A stretch of 64,000 nucleotides of DNA from Sphingomonas mucosissima (GCF_002197665.1 NZ_NBBJ01000002.1:186001-250000); one strand, 5' to 3'; positions 11,086-20,539 are shown, counted from the first letter of the stretch. Program-made: numbers and translations. Notes: generated by a model not told the origin, from the letters alone.

Positions 11086-12131
11086 CCGCCTTTTTCAATC
11101 AAACGCTTGGCCTGCCTTATGGCTGGGCGTGGTTCCTGGCCACGATCGTGGGCATCCTTGTCATCGCGCTGCCGCTGATGCTGGCAGTGGCGATGATCAT
11201 CTATGCCGATCGCAAGATCTGGGCGGCAATGGCGCTGCGGCGCGGGCCGAACGTGGTTGGCCCCTTTGGCCTGATGCAATCCTTTGCGGACGGCTTGAAG
11301 GTGTTCCTGCAGGAAACCATCATCCCGGCGGCGGCCAACCGCGGGCTTTTCCTGATGGCGCCGATCATCACCTTCACGGTGGCGCTGATCGTCTGGGCGG
11401 TGGTGCCGTTCGACATTGGTGTGGTGCTCGCCGACATCAACGTCGGCCTGCTCTATATCCTCGCAGCCTCGTCGCTCGGCGTATACGGCATCATCCTCGC
11501 CGGCTGGTCGTCGAACTCCAAATATCCGTTCTTCTCCGCGATCCGCGCCGCGGCGCAGATGGTCAGCTATGAAGTCGCGATTGGCTTCATTCTGATCTCG
11601 ATCGTGATGTGGGCGGGCACCTTCAACCTGACCGGGATCGTTGAGGCGCAGCGCGGCGTGCTGAACACGCCAATCAACGGCTTTTTCCTGAACCCGCTCT
11701 TGTTCCCGATGGCGGTGATGTTCTTCATCTCCTCGCTGGCGGAGACACAGCGCGCCCCGTTCGATCTGACCGAGGCGGAATCGGAGCTCGTCGCGGGCTA
11801 TCAGACCGAATATTCGTCGATGAGCTTCGCGCTCTACTGGCTGGGTGAATACGCCAACGTCATCCTGATGTGCGTGCTGAACGCGACCTTGTTTTGGGGC
11901 GGCTATCTGCCTCCGATCGACTGGGCGCCGCTTTACTACGTGCCAGGCATCATCTGGCTGTTCGCCAAGACGCTGTTCTTCTTCTTTTGCTTCAGCTGGG
12001 TGAAGGCGACGGTGCCGCGGTATCGTTACGACCAGCTGATGCGGCTGGGCTGGAAGGTCTTCCTCCCGGTGTCACTGTTCTGGGTATTCCTCGTGTCCGG
12101 CGTTCTGATGCTGAACCGGGTTGGGATCTGA
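11082..12131 (+). CDS. nuoH: NADH-quinone oxidoreductase subunit H
   Basis: A 349-residue membrane subunit that forms the entry channel for quinone. About eight hydrophobic helices are visible. Diagnostic segments: [19 protein letters not shown] near the N-terminus, [18 protein letters not shown], and the acidic loop [20 protein letters not shown] that lines the quinone cavity. ATG 11082 overlaps the nuoG stop (ATGA). One base separates its stop from the nuoI start. Confidence 0.97.
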   Translation: MTAFFNQTLGLPYGWAWFLATIVGILVIALPLMLAVAMIIYADRKIWAAMALRRGPNVVGPFGLMQSFADGLKVFLQETIIPAAANRGLFLMAPIITFTVALIVWAVVPFDIGVVLADINVGLLYILAASSLGVYGIILAGWSSNSKYPFFSAIRAAAQMVSYEVAIGFILISIVMWAGTFNLTGIVEAQRGVLNTPINGFFLNPLLFPMAVMFFISSLAETQRAPFDLTEAESELVAGYQTEYSSMSFALYWLGEYANVILMCVLNATLFWGGYLPPIDWAPLYYVPGIIWLFAKTLFFFFCFSWVKATVPRYRYDQLMRLGWKVFLPVSLFWVFLVSGVLMLNRVGI

Positions 12132-12132
12132 T

Positions 12133-12618
12133 ATGGGTATCGCATCGACGATCAAGGCCTTCACTCTCTGGGAGTTCGTGAAGGCGCACGCTTTGACCTT
12201 GAAGTATTTCTTCAAGCCAAAGGCGACGATCAACTATCCGTTCGAGCGCAACCCGATCAGCCCGCGCTTCCGCGGCGAACATGCGCTGCGCCGCTATCCC
12301 AATGGCGAGGAACGCTGCATCGCGTGCAAGCTGTGCGAGGCCGTGTGCCCGGCGCTGGCGATCACGATCGAGGCCGAGCCGCGTGAAGACGGCAGCCGCC
12401 GTACCACGCGCTACGACATCGACATGACCAAGTGCATCTATTGCGGCTTGTGCCAGGAAGCTTGCCCTGTCGACGCGATCGTCGAGGGGCCGAACCTCGA
12501 ATTCTCGACCGAGACGCGCGAGGAGCTGATCTACGACAAGGCCAAGCTGCTCGATAACGGTGATCGCTGGGAAAGCGCGATCGCGGCAAACATTGCCGCC
12601 GACGCGGCATATCGGTAG
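12133..12618 (+). CDS. nuoI: NADH-quinone oxidoreductase subunit I
   Basis: A 161-residue TYKY-type subunit that carries two [4Fe-4S] clusters (N6a and N6b). Both CxxCxxCxxxCP motifs are intact: [16 protein letters not shown] and [16 protein letters not shown]. The N-terminal amphipathic helix ([20 protein letters not shown]) anchors it to the membrane. ATG 12133 is preferred to the upstream in-frame start at 12121, which would overlap the end of nuoH. Nearly 40 bases follow before nuoJ, one of the few real gaps in the operon. Confidence 0.96.
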   Translation: MGIASTIKAFTLWEFVKAHALTLKYFFKPKATINYPFERNPISPRFRGEHALRRYPNGEERCIACKLCEAVCPALAITIEAEPREDGSRRTTRYDIDMTKCIYCGLCQEACPVDAIVEGPNLEFSTETREELIYDKAKLLDNGDRWESAIAANIAADAAYR

Positions 12619-12657
12619 GCGGCGCGCGATGATGGAACGGTTCGCAGGGGTGGCGGC

Positions 12658-13269
12658 ATGATTCAGGCCTTCGCCTTTTATCTTTTCGCGGTCGTGGTGC
12701 TCATATCGGGCGCGATGACGATCGCCTCGCGCAATCCGGTGCACAGCGTGCTGTGGCTGATCCTGGCGTTTTTCAACGCCGCCGGTCTCATGGTGCTCGC
12801 CGGCGCCGAGTTCATCGCGATGCTGCTCGTCATCGTTTATGTCGGTGCGGTCGCGGTGCTGTTCCTGTTCGTCGTCATGATGCTCGACATCGACTTCGCG
12901 CAGATGCGGGCCGGGTTCGTCCGCTACTTCGGTATCGGGCTGGTGCTGGCCGTGGCATTGGTCGCGGAGATCGTGATCGCAGTCGGCGCCTGGAGCGCTG
13001 GCGGCGTCGATCTTGCCCGCCGCGGCGCACCCGTCGACCCGACGATCCCGAACATCCAGGCGATCGGCAACCTCCTCTACTCGCGCTACCTCTTCGTCTT
13101 CGAAGGCGCCGGCCTCGTGCTGCTGGTGGCGATGATCGGGGCGATCGTGCTGACCCATCGTCAGCGTCAGGGCGTGCGCCCGCAGAACATCTCGCAGCAG
13201 ATCGCGCGCCGTCCGCAGGATGCGACCCGCAACATGCGGCCGGAAATCGGACAGGGGGTGCAGCTGTGA
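12658..13269 (+). CDS. nuoJ: NADH-quinone oxidoreductase subunit J
   Basis: A 203-residue membrane subunit with five predicted helices. The conserved [20 protein letters not shown] contains the Glu of the central proton-wire segment, followed by [20 protein letters not shown], which holds the pi-bulge region typical of NuoJ/ND6. The C-terminal 40 residues ([20 protein letters not shown] and beyond) are polar and cytosolic in character. The end overlaps nuoK by 4 bases (GTGA). Confidence 0.95.
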   Translation: MIQAFAFYLFAVVVLISGAMTIASRNPVHSVLWLILAFFNAAGLMVLAGAEFIAMLLVIVYVGAVAVLFLFVVMMLDIDFAQMRAGFVRYFGIGLVLAVALVAEIVIAVGAWSAGGVDLARRGAPVDPTIPNIQAIGNLLYSRYLFVFEGAGLVLLVAMIGAIVLTHRQRQGVRPQNISQQIARRPQDATRNMRPEIGQGVQL

Positions 13270-13580
13270 CCGGATCGATCGGCCTCATCCACTATCTCGT
13301 CGTGGCCGCGCTGCTGTTCACGATGGGCGTGCTCGGCATCTTCCTCAACCGGAAGAACATCATCGTTATCCTGATGGCGATCGAGCTGATCCTCCTGTCG
13401 GTGAACATCAACCTTGTCGCTTTCTCATCGGCGCTCGGTGATCTCGTCGGCCAGGTCTTCGCGATGTTCGTGCTGACGGTCGCTGCCGGCGAGGCCGCGA
13501 TCGGGCTTGCGATCCTTGTTATCTTCTTCCGCGGCCGGGGCTCGATCTCGGTTGATGATCCCAGCCGGATGAAGGGCTGA
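13266..13580 (+). CDS. nuoK: NADH-quinone oxidoreductase subunit K
   Basis: A 104-residue three-helix membrane subunit. The two conserved membrane Glu residues lie in [17 protein letters not shown] and [20 protein letters not shown] 13266 overlaps the nuoJ stop and gives the usual N-terminus ([17 protein letters not shown]). A longer frame from 12753 is a shadow of nuoJ. Seven bases separate it from nuoL. Confidence 0.95.
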   Translation: MTGSIGLIHYLVVAALLFTMGVLGIFLNRKNIIVILMAIELILLSVNINLVAFSSALGDLVGQVFAMFVLTVAAGEAAIGLAILVIFFRGRGSISVDDPSRMKG

Positions 13581-13587
13581 ACGACCC

Positions 13588-15687
13588 GTGACATCGATCC
13601 TCTTCATCGTCTTCCTGCCGCTGCTCGCGGCGATCGTCGCTGGCTTCGGCAACAAGTCGATCCCGGGCACCGTCGCCAAGGGCATCACCACCGGCGCGCT
13701 GTTCGTGTCGTGCGCGCTGTCGTGGCCGATCTTCCTCGGCTTCATGTCGGGCAGCCTTTCGGCCACCGTCACGCCGGTGCTGCACTTCATCACCTCGGGT
13801 ACGTTTGACGCATCCTGGTCGCTGCGCGTCGATGCGCTGACCTCGGTGATGCTGGTGGTGATCACCAGCGTCTCGGCGCTCGTCCACCTCTATAGCTGGG
13901 GCTATATGAGCGAGGACCCGGATCAGCCGCGCTTCTTCGCGTACCTGTCGCTGTTCACCTTCGCCATGCTGATGCTGGTGACGGCCGACAACCTGATCCA
14001 GATGTTCTTCGGCTGGGAAGGCGTTGGCCTCGCCAGCTATCTGCTGATCGGCTTCTGGTTCAAGAAGCCGAGCGCGCAGGCCGCCGCGATCAAGGCGTTC
14101 GTCGTCAACCGCGTCGGCGATCTTGGCTTCATGCTCGGCATCTTCGGCACCTATCTGGTGTTCGACACCGTCTCGATCCCTGCGATCCTCGAGATGGCGC
14201 CCGGCATGGCCGGCTCCACGATCGGCTTCCTCGGCTATCGTTTCGACACGATGACGGTGCTCTGCCTGCTCTTGTTCGTCGGTGCGATGGGCAAGTCGGC
14301 GCAGCTCGGCCTGCACACCTGGCTCCCGGACGCGATGGAAGGCCCGACCCCGGTGTCGGCGCTGATCCACGCCGCAACGATGGTTACCGCCGGCGTCTTC
14401 ATGGTCTGCCGCCTGTCGCCGATGTTCGAAGCCTCGCCGACCGCGCTGATGGTCGTCACCGGCATCGGCGCTGCCACCTGCATCTTCGCCGCGACGATCG
14501 GCACGACACAGACAGACATCAAGCGCGTGATCGCGTATTCGACCTGTTCGCAGCTCGGCTACATGTTCTTCGCGGCGGGCGTCGGCGCGTACGGCGCGGC
14601 GATGTTCCACCTGTTCACGCACGCCTTCTTCAAGGCGCTGTTGTTCCTCGGCGCCGGCTCGGTCATCCATGCCATGCACCACGAACAGGACATGCGCTTT
14701 TACGGCGGCCTGCGGAAGCACATCCCCATCACCTTCTGGGCGATGCTACTCGGCACGCTCGCGATCACCGGCGTCGGTATCTATGGCGTGGGTGGTTTCG
14801 CTGGCTACCACTCGAAGGACGCAATCCTCGAAGTGGCCTGGGCGTCGGGTCGCGGGCAGGGCGCCTTCTGGGTCGGCACCTTTGCTGCGCTGCTGACGAG
14901 CTTCTACTCGTGGCGCCTGATGTTCCTCACCTTCTGGGGCACGCCGCGCTGGGCAGGGTCGGAGCATATCCAGCACGCCGTGCACGATCACAATCATGAC
15001 CATCCGGTCCACGACGCCGACGATCATGGCGCCGAGGCGCATGGCGGCGGGGTCGCGCATGAGGATGCGGGCCATTCTCCGCACGCGCATGGCGCCGGCG
15101 CAGACGAGGTGCCCACCGGCACGGCGGGCTACCATCCGCACGAGAGCCCGCTTGTCATGTTGATCCCGCTGATCGTTCTCTCGCTCGGCGCGGTGTTTGC
15201 CGGCTTCGTCTTCCACCATTGGTTCATCGAGCCGGAGGCGGGTGAGACGTTCTGGCGCGGCAGCTTGTTCTTCAACGAGCATCTCATGCATGAAATGCAT
15301 GAAGTGCCGCTGCTGGTGAAGCTCGCCGCGACGATCGTCATGATCATCGGCCTGGCGGTTGCCTGGATGGCCTACATCTGGCGCACCGACATTCCGGGAC
15401 GCTTCACGGCGACCTTTGACGTGCTCTACAATTTCATCGCGCATAAATGGTATTTCGACGAGCTCTATCACTTGCTCTTCGTCCGCCCTGCGTTCGCGAT
15501 CGGCCGCCTGCTCTGGCATAAGGGCGATGAGGGTGCGATTGATCGCTTCGGGCCGAATGGCTCGGCCTGGGTGGTGGCGCTGTCCAGCCGCCTCGCCGGG
15601 CGGATCCAGACCGGCTATGTCTATACCTATGCGTTCGTGATGCTGATCGGCCTCACCGCCGCCGCAACCTGGGTGATCGCAGGATGA
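13588..15687 (+). CDS. nuoL: NADH-quinone oxidoreductase subunit L with His-rich insert
   Basis: A 699-residue antiporter-like proton-pumping subunit. The core shows FFGWEGVGLASYLLIGFWF, LGLHTWLPDAMEGPTPVSAL, MVTAGVFMVCR and YSTCSQLGYMFFAAG. A loop at about residues 460-517 is strongly His-rich: fifteen His in fewer than 60 residues, with runs such as HDHNHDHPVH, before membrane segments resume at SPLVMLIPLIVLSLGAVFAG. The C-terminal part fits the long lateral helix and last helix of NuoL. The start is GTG 13588. A 103-base gap with an inverted repeat separates it from nuoM. Confidence 0.96.
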   Translation: MTSILFIVFLPLLAAIVAGFGNKSIPGTVAKGITTGALFVSCALSWPIFLGFMSGSLSATVTPVLHFITSGTFDASWSLRVDALTSVMLVVITSVSALVHLYSWGYMSEDPDQPRFFAYLSLFTFAMLMLVTADNLIQMFFGWEGVGLASYLLIGFWFKKPSAQAAAIKAFVVNRVGDLGFMLGIFGTYLVFDTVSIPAILEMAPGMAGSTIGFLGYRFDTMTVLCLLLFVGAMGKSAQLGLHTWLPDAMEGPTPVSALIHAATMVTAGVFMVCRLSPMFEASPTALMVVTGIGAATCIFAATIGTTQTDIKRVIAYSTCSQLGYMFFAAGVGAYGAAMFHLFTHAFFKALLFLGAGSVIHAMHHEQDMRFYGGLRKHIPITFWAMLLGTLAITGVGIYGVGGFAGYHSKDAILEVAWASGRGQGAFWVGTFAALLTSFYSWRLMFLTFWGTPRWAGSEHIQHAVHDHNHDHPVHDADDHGAEAHGGGVAHEDAGHSPHAHGAGADEVPTGTAGYHPHESPLVMLIPLIVLSLGAVFAGFVFHHWFIEPEAGETFWRGSLFFNEHLMHEMHEVPLLVKLAATIVMIIGLAVAWMAYIWRTDIPGRFTATFDVLYNFIAHKWYFDELYHLLFVRPAFAIGRLLWHKGDEGAIDRFGPNGSAWVVALSSRLAGRIQTGYVYTYAFVMLIGLTAAATWVIAG

Positions 15688-15704
15688 CGCGCCCCACCTC
15701 CACA

Positions 15705-15780
15705 CCGTTCGGGCTGCGCATGTCGAAGCCCGTGTTTCTTCCGCAGGCGGCCTGCCTGTCGACAAGCTCAGGGCGAACGG
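15705..15780. repeat. Inverted-repeat (REP-like) pair inside the nuo operon, between nuoL and nuoM
   Basis: Two 22-base arms, 15705-15726 (starting CCGTTCGGGCTG) and 15759-15780 (TCGACAAGCTCAGGGCGAAC then GG), are reverse complements at 18 of 22 positions, around a 32-base loop. The gap here is 103 bases in an operon whose genes mostly overlap by 1-4 bases. A shorter piece of the same motif (AGCTTGTCGAAGGG) occurs near 39327. This looks like an inserted extragenic repeat that could form a large hairpin in the nuo mRNA. Confidence 0.75.
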
Positions 15781-15790
15781 ACGTTAAGTC

Positions 15791-17350
15791 GTGACATCCT
15801 TCCCGATCCTCTCCGTGATGCTCGCGATCCCGGCCATTGCCGCGGTCGCCTGCCTCTTCCTGTCCGCGCAGAGCGCACGGTGGCTCGCGCTCGCCGCGAC
15901 GCTGGCCGATCTCGCGCTGGGCGTGATCCTGTGGCTGAGCTTCGACATCGGCGGCGCACAGTGGCAGTTCGTTGAATATGCTCCGGTCTTTGGCCGCTTC
16001 TCCTGGGCGCTCGGCATTGACGGTTTCGCGCTGCTGCTGATCGCGCTGAGCGTCTTCCTGATGCCGATCTGCATCGGCGCCTCGTGGCAGGCGATCGAGA
16101 AGCGCGTGCCCGAATATATGGCGGCGTTCCTGCTGACCGAGGTGCTGATGATCGGCACTTTCGCGGCGCAGGATATCTTCCTGTTCTACATCTTCTTCGA
16201 AGCCGGCCTCATCCCGATGTTCCTGATCATCGGCATCTGGGGCGGCGCGAACCGCATCTACGCGTCGTACAAGTTCTTCCTGTACACGCTGCTCGGCTCG
16301 CTGCTGATGTTCATCGCCATGCTCTACATGAGCATCACGGCGGACACGACGTCGATCCCGGCGCTGATGAACTATGATTTCCCGCCGGAAGTGCAGACGT
16401 GGTTGTGGCTCGCCTTCTTCGCCTCCTTTGCGGTGAAGATGCCGATGTGGCCGGTCCACACCTGGCTGCCCGACGCGCACGTGCAGGCGCCGACCGCCGG
16501 TTCGGTGATCCTGGCCGGCGTGCTGCTGAAGCTCGGCGGCTATGGCTTCCTGCGCTTCAGCATCCCGATGTTCCCCGAAGCCTCGGCGCAGCTCGTCTGG
16601 CTCGTCTTCGGCCTCAGCGCAGTCGCGGTGGTCTACACCAGCCTCGTCGCGCTGGTGCAGTCCGACATGAAGAAGCTTATCGCTTATTCGTCGGTTGCAC
16701 ACATGGCGATCGTCACCATCGGCCTGTTCGCGTTCAACGCGCAGGGCATCGAGGGTGCCATGCTCGTGATGCTCGGCCACGGCCTCGTCTCGGGAGCGCT
16801 CTTCCTGTGCGTCGGCGTGATCTACGATCGCCTGCACACCCGTGAGATCGCGCGCTACGGCGGCCTCGCCAACAACATGCCGCGCTACGCGATCCTGTTC
16901 CTGTTGTTCACCATGGCCTCGATCGGCCTGCCGGGCACCAGCAACTTCCCCGGCGAACTGCTGGCGCTGATGGGTACCTATCAGGTGTCGACCACGATCG
17001 CGTTGCTCTGCACGACCAGCATCATTCTGGGCGCCGCATACATGCTGTACCTCTACCGCCGCGTCGTGTGGGGTGAGATCAAGTCCGAAGAGGTTCGCGT
17101 CATGCCGGACCTGTCGAGCCGCGAATTGTGGTTGCTCGCGCCGATCGCCGCCGTCGTGCTGTGGATGGGCGTGTATCCCGAAAGCTTCCTGGCGCCGATG
17201 CGCGCCGATACCGCGCGGCTGCTCGCCCGGATCGAGCGTGCGCAGCCCGCAGGAGATTCGCGCCCGACGCCGGGTACGGGGGTGATCCCGGCCGCCCACG
17301 CCGAGGGGCATGCCGCGCCCACTTCTGACGCCCATGGGGAGGCGCACTGA
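15791..17350 (+). CDS. nuoM: NADH-quinone oxidoreductase subunit M
   Basis: A 519-residue antiporter-like proton-pumping subunit. Seen: YIFFEAGLIPMFLIIGIWGG (conserved Glu), FAVKMPMWPVHTWLPDAHVQ, APTAGSVILAGVLLKLGGYG, and KKLIAYSSVAHMAIVTIGLF. The C-terminal 45 residues (from about 475) are polar and end in a small His-containing tail (AAHAEGHAAPTSDAHGEAH). GTG 15791 follows the nuoL-nuoM repeat and has no obvious Shine-Dalgarno. The end shares a base with the nuoN start. Confidence 0.96.
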   Translation: MTSFPILSVMLAIPAIAAVACLFLSAQSARWLALAATLADLALGVILWLSFDIGGAQWQFVEYAPVFGRFSWALGIDGFALLLIALSVFLMPICIGASWQAIEKRVPEYMAAFLLTEVLMIGTFAAQDIFLFYIFFEAGLIPMFLIIGIWGGANRIYASYKFFLYTLLGSLLMFIAMLYMSITADTTSIPALMNYDFPPEVQTWLWLAFFASFAVKMPMWPVHTWLPDAHVQAPTAGSVILAGVLLKLGGYGFLRFSIPMFPEASAQLVWLVFGLSAVAVVYTSLVALVQSDMKKLIAYSSVAHMAIVTIGLFAFNAQGIEGAMLVMLGHGLVSGALFLCVGVIYDRLHTREIARYGGLANNMPRYAILFLLFTMASIGLPGTSNFPGELLALMGTYQVSTTIALLCTTSIILGAAYMLYLYRRVVWGEIKSEEVRVMPDLSSRELWLLAPIAAVVLWMGVYPESFLAPMRADTARLLARIERAQPAGDSRPTPGTGVIPAAHAEGHAAPTSDAHGEAH

Positions 17351-18810
17351 TGGATTACGCATCGCAGGTCGCGATGACCCTTCCCGAAATCGTGCTGGCG
17401 CTCGGTGCGCTGGCATTGATGATGGTGTCCGCCTGGGCGCAGCCCTCGGCAACGCGCGCCATCTCCTGGGCGGCTGTTGCCGTGCTGCTGGGCGCCTGCC
17501 TCGCGCTGATCGGTCCGGCGACGACGGGCGGCAACGCCTTTGGCGGCATGTACCGCGCCGATGCCTTCGCCGGCTTCAGCAAGGTGCTGATCTATCTCGC
17601 TGCCGCGGTGGCGATCCTCCTCGCCCCGTCCTTCTTTGAGCGCACCGCGGGCGATGATCTTCGCCCGGAATATCCCGTGCTGATCCTGCTTTCCGCAATC
17701 GGCATGGGCATCATGGTGTCCGCCGGAGACTTGCTCACGCTGTACATCGGCCTGGAGCTGCAGAGCCTCGCGGCTTACGTTCTGGCCAGCTTCATGCGGC
17801 AGGACCAACGCTCGGCCGAGGCGGGCCTCAAGTATTTCGTGCTCGGCGCGCTCGCCAGCGGCATCCTGCTGTACGGCATCAGCCTGGTCTATGGGTTCAG
17901 CGGCTCGACCTTGTTCGACGAGATCGCTGGCGCCTATGCCGGCGCCTCGCTTGCGGGTGACGGGAAGTCGATCGGCCTCCTGTTCGGCCTCGTCTTCGTG
18001 TTCGCCGGCCTCGCCTTCAAGATCAGCGCCGTGCCGTTCCACATGTGGACGCCGGACGTCTATGAAGGCGCGCCGACGCCGGTCACCGCCTTCTTCGCTT
18101 CCGCGCCTAAAGTCGCGGCGATGGGCCTCGCCGTTCGCGTGGCGATCGAGGCGATGGGCCCCGCCGATGCGCAATGGCGCCAGATCGTGATCTTCGCGGC
18201 GCTCGCCTCGATCATCTTCGGTGCGGTCGCTGCGATCGGGCAGAGCAACATCAAGCGGCTGCTTGCCTATTCGTCGATCAACAATGTCGGCTTCGCGCTG
18301 ATCGGCCTCGCGGCCGGCACGCCCGAGGGTGTCGCCGCGGTGCTGACCTATATGGCGATCTATGTCGTCATGACGCTCGGCTCGTTCCTTGTCGTGCTCC
18401 AGATGCGCGGTGCAGACGGCCAACCGGTCGAGACGATCGCCTCGCTCGCCGGCCTGTCGCGCACGCGGCGGGGCCTCGCAGCGGCGCTGGCGATCTTCAT
18501 GTTCAGCCTTGCGGGCATCCCGCCGCTGTTCGGCTTCTGGGCGAAGTTCGCAGTGTTCGACGCGGCGGTCCGCGCCGGGCTCTTTCCGCTCGCGGTGGTC
18601 GGCATCGCGGCCAGCACGATCGGCGCGTATTATTACCTGCGCGTCGTCAAGACGATGTACTTCGATGAGCCCGCCGCGGCGTTCGGGGAGGGCGACAAGC
18701 TCGAGGGCGGGCTGATCGCGATCGCGGCCGTTGCGGTGTCGCCGCTCGGCTACCTCGCCATTCCGCTGCTGAGCGCCTGGACCATGGCGGCGGCGCAAGC
18801 CTTGTTCTGA
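17350..18810 (+). CDS. nuoN: NADH-quinone oxidoreductase subunit N
   Basis: A 486-residue antiporter-like proton-pumping subunit and the last gene of the complex I operon. Diagnostic segments are LYIGLELQSLAAYVLASFMR, AVPFHMWTPDVYEGAPTPVT, and KRLLAYSSINNVGFALIGLA. About fourteen hydrophobic helices are visible. The stop TGA at 18808-18810 is embedded in CTGA, which appears to serve as the overlapping start of birA. Confidence 0.96.
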   Translation: MDYASQVAMTLPEIVLALGALALMMVSAWAQPSATRAISWAAVAVLLGACLALIGPATTGGNAFGGMYRADAFAGFSKVLIYLAAAVAILLAPSFFERTAGDDLRPEYPVLILLSAIGMGIMVSAGDLLTLYIGLELQSLAAYVLASFMRQDQRSAEAGLKYFVLGALASGILLYGISLVYGFSGSTLFDEIAGAYAGASLAGDGKSIGLLFGLVFVFAGLAFKISAVPFHMWTPDVYEGAPTPVTAFFASAPKVAAMGLAVRVAIEAMGPADAQWRQIVIFAALASIIFGAVAAIGQSNIKRLLAYSSINNVGFALIGLAAGTPEGVAAVLTYMAIYVVMTLGSFLVVLQMRGADGQPVETIASLAGLSRTRRGLAAALAIFMFSLAGIPPLFGFWAKFAVFDAAVRAGLFPLAVVGIAASTIGAYYYLRVVKTMYFDEPAAAFGEGDKLEGGLIAIAAVAVSPLGYLAIPLLSAWTMAAAQALF

Positions 18811-19526
18811 GTGCCGCCGCTCTGACTCGAATCCTCACGGTCGCCGAAACCGGCTCCACCAATGCCGATCTCCTCGCGCTGGCTGCCCAAGGCGAGGAGG
18901 AGGGGACCTGGCTTCGCGCAGAGCGCCAGACCGCCGGCCGCGGCCGACAGGGTCGCCCGTGGAGCTCACCCACGGGCAATCTCTACGCCAGCGCGTTGGT
19001 GCGTGCCCGTCCCGACGATCCCTCGCCCGCGTCGCTGGCGCTGGTCTGCGCCGTGGCGCTGGCGGAGACGATCAGCGTGCTGGGCTGCCCAGCCGTGACG
19101 ATCAAATGGCCCAATGATCTCCTGCTGGACGGTGCGAAGCTCGCCGGCATCCTGCTGGAGCGTAACGGCGATGCTATCGTCGCGGGTTTCGGCGTCAATC
19201 TCGCCAGCCATCCCTCGATCGAAGGCCGCCAGACCGCCAGCCTCGCGGGGCGATTGTGGATCCACTCGGCGGCCGAGCTCTACGATCATCTCACCGCTGA
19301 ATTCGCCCGCTGGCTCGGGATCTGGCGCACGCAAGGCCTCGCGCCCGTTATCGCCCGGTGGGAAGCGCAGGCGCACGCCCCCGGCACGCTGCTCCACGCC
19401 AATCTGGCGGATGGCAGCACCATCGTGGGCGCATATGATGGCCTTGCTCCCGATGGCGCGCTACGGCTGCGCTTGGCGGACGGCCGCGTGCATGTCGTCC
19501 ATGCCGGCGACGTGTTCCTGGTATAA
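18807..19526 (+). CDS. birA: Biotin--[acetyl-CoA-carboxylase] ligase, apparent CTG start
   Basis: A 239-residue biotin protein ligase that activates biotin with ATP and attaches it to biotin carboxyl carrier proteins. Reading from 18807 gives LSAALTRILTVAETGSTNAD, then RQTAGRGRQGRPWSS (biotinyl-AMP loop), TIKWPNDLLLDGAKLAGILL and a C-terminal SH3-like part (GAYDGLAPDGALRLRLADGR). The N-terminal DNA-binding domain of E. coli BirA is absent, so it is a non-regulatory class I enzyme. There is no in-frame ATG, GTG or TTG between the upstream stop (18666) and TTG 18996, which lies after the catalytic motifs. CTG 18807 makes a CTGA overlap with nuoN, mirroring the ATGA/GTGA overlaps in the operon. 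Confidence 0.88.
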   Translation: MSAAALTRILTVAETGSTNADLLALAAQGEEEGTWLRAERQTAGRGRQGRPWSSPTGNLYASALVRARPDDPSPASLALVCAVALAETISVLGCPAVTIKWPNDLLLDGAKLAGILLERNGDAIVAGFGVNLASHPSIEGRQTASLAGRLWIHSAAELYDHLTAEFARWLGIWRTQGLAPVIARWEAQAHAPGTLLHANLADGSTIVGAYDGLAPDGALRLRLADGRVHVVHAGDVFLV

Positions 19527-19538
19527 CGGAGGGGTTAG

Positions 19539-20324
19539 ATGCTGCTCGCGATTGATGCAGGGAACACCAACATCGTCTTTGCGCTCGTTCAGGGACGCGA
19601 GATCAAGACGCGCTGGCGGATCGCGACCGATCCGCGCCGCACGGCGGACGAATATGCTGTCTGGCTCAGCCAGTTGCTCACGCTGGAAGGGTATCAGCGC
19701 GCCGACGTCGAAGGCGTGATCATCTCCACGGTCGTGCCGCGGGCGCTCCATAATCTCGAGGTGCTGTCGACCAAATATTTCGGCCACGAACCGCTGATTG
19801 CCGGGAAGCCGCCCGTGGAATGGGGCGTCGCGCTCGACGTGGACGAGCCGCAGAGCCTCGGCGCGGACCGCGCGGTGAATACCATCGCCGCCCACGCGCT
19901 TCATGCTGGCGACCTGATCGTGATCGACTTCGGCACGGCCACCACGCTGGACGTGTCGGACTTCAATGGCGCCTATAAGGGCGGCATCATCGCGCCGGGC
20001 ATCAACCTGTCGCTCGACGCGCTCGTGAATGCCGCCGCCAAGCTGCCGCGCATCGCGATCGAGGCGCCCAAGGGCAATGTCGGCGTGATCGGCCGCAACA
20101 CCGTCGATCAGATGAACATCGGCATTTATTGGGGCTATATCGCGATGATCGAGGGGCTGGTCATGCGCATGAAGGCGGAGATCGGGCGCCCGGCCAAGGT
20201 CGTCGCCACCGGCGGGCTCGCCACCTTGTTCGAGCAGCATACCGACGTCTTCGACGCGATCGAGCCCGATCTCACGATCCAGGGGCTGGCGATCATGTGG
20301 GAGCGCGCCCATATTGCCGGTTGA
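19539..20324 (+). CDS. coaX: Type III pantothenate kinase
   Basis: A 261-residue ATP-dependent kinase for the first step of coenzyme A synthesis. Seen: the N-terminal phosphate loop [18 protein letters not shown], the pantothenate-site segment [35 protein letters not shown] with the catalytic Asp region, and [16 protein letters not shown]. Length fits the family. A strong Shine-Dalgarno (GGAGGGG at 19528-19534) precedes ATG 19539. The order nuoN-birA-coaX-rnj is common in alphaproteobacteria. Confidence 0.95.
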   Translation: MLLAIDAGNTNIVFALVQGREIKTRWRIATDPRRTADEYAVWLSQLLTLEGYQRADVEGVIISTVVPRALHNLEVLSTKYFGHEPLIAGKPPVEWGVALDVDEPQSLGADRAVNTIAAHALHAGDLIVIDFGTATTLDVSDFNGAYKGGIIAPGINLSLDALVNAAAKLPRIAIEAPKGNVGVIGRNTVDQMNIGIYWGYIAMIEGLVMRMKAEIGRPAKVVATGGLATLFEQHTDVFDAIEPDLTIQGLAIMWERAHIAG

Positions 20325-20332
20325 GATTCACT

Positions 20333-20439
20333 CGTCATCCCGGGCTTGAGCCCGGGTCCAAGGCGCCGTGAGCGCTTCGCTACGTTTGAGCGCGCAGCTC
20401 GCGTGGAGACATGGACCCCGGATCATCTCCGGGATGACG
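20333..20439. repeat. Inverted pair of extragenic palindromes between coaX and rnj
   Basis: Two 28-base units lie in opposite orientation: 20333-20360 (CGTCATCCCGGGCTTGAGCC and on) and 20412-20439 (ending CTCCGGGATGACG). Their reverse complements match over the shared ends CGTCATCCCGG and GGGTCCA. Each unit also folds on itself. The same motif recurs at 46599-46680, 49714-49880 and 51479-51558. It could attenuate or stabilise the mRNA between coaX and rnj. Confidence 0.8.
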
Positions 20440-20539
20440 CAAGAGATTGGGGCAGGGGCCTCCCCCAGATAACGAGGCCAGCAGAATGCGGCGCGGATGC
20501 GCTCACGTCCCCGGCGGAGGTCAGGGGCGGGAATCAAGG

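Noticed and set aside
13519..14721. 400-codon minus-strand frame rich in His, Arg and Asp opposite nuoK-nuoL
   Set aside because: It is a complement shadow of well-supported nuo genes, with no recognisable motif.
18811..18830. GTG directly after the nuoN stop as birA start
   Set aside because: This frame (GTG CCG CCG CTC TGA) stops after four codons and is not the birA frame.
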